Positions 5,190 to 5,191 of a DNA stretch of 5,191 nucleotides are shown here, piece after piece (the first letter of the stretch is position 1; every line of letters starts with the position of its first letter). The stretch spans positions 1-5,191 of the forward strand of contig WJKD01000806.1 of NCBI GenBank assembly GCA_014729315.1, written 5' to 3'. This stretch comes from Promethearchaeota archaeon (GTDB lineage: Archaea; Asgardarchaeota; Lokiarchaeia; Sigynarchaeales; SOKP01). The notes under the pieces are model-generated. The model did not search any database. It was not told the DNA's origin and saw nothing but the letters and a program-made list of their open reading frames with translations. The position numbers and the translations under genes are program-made.

Positions 5190-5191
5190 CA

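Overview
The window is AT-rich and gene-dense. It holds six protein genes, one of them cut by the left edge, separated by short intergenic gaps of about 60 to 120 bases. No rRNA, tRNA, CRISPR array, insertion sequence or phage gene is visible. The organism looks archaeal. Several upstream regions carry TATA-like boxes instead of bacterial -35/-10 pairs, most starts lack a Shine-Dalgarno sequence, and the Y-family polymerase ends in a PCNA-box-like peptide. A GPH-type sugar transporter, class II aldolases and a HAL2/SAL1-like nucleotidase in one low-GC stretch would fit an Asgard-type archaeon. That placement is an inference and needs a similarity search.

Left part (1-1975): the C-terminal third of a GPH (MFS_2) cation/sugar symporter reads rightwards. 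It converges on two tandem class II aldolase genes that read leftwards, and an imperfect hairpin with T-rich flanks separates the two units. Both aldolases keep the full zinc and catalytic residue set at identical positions, so they are paralogues from a duplication rather than a gene and its relic. Transporter and aldolases could form a carbohydrate uptake and cleavage locus, though no substrate can be named.

Middle (1976-3185): a divergent intergenic region separates the aldolase pair from a DinB/Pol IV-type translesion polymerase. It holds a good TATA box facing the aldolases, the only convincing ribosome binding site in the window, and a perfect 19-base palindrome abutting that TATA box. 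The palindrome is a candidate operator.

Right part (3186-5191): two leftward genes encode phosphatases of unrelated folds. The first transcribed is a calcineurin-like metallophosphoesterase of the Icc-related type. About 160 bases downstream of its start-proximal promoter region, after its own coding length and a 92-base gap, comes a lithium-sensitive-superfamily phosphatase most like 3'(2'),5'-bisphosphate (PAP) nucleotidases. A 9-base inverted repeat surrounds TATA-like sequence upstream of the metallophosphoesterase.

No wholly new system is evident. The most interesting points are the aldolase duplication, the two promoter-linked inverted repeats and the HAL2-like nucleotidase.
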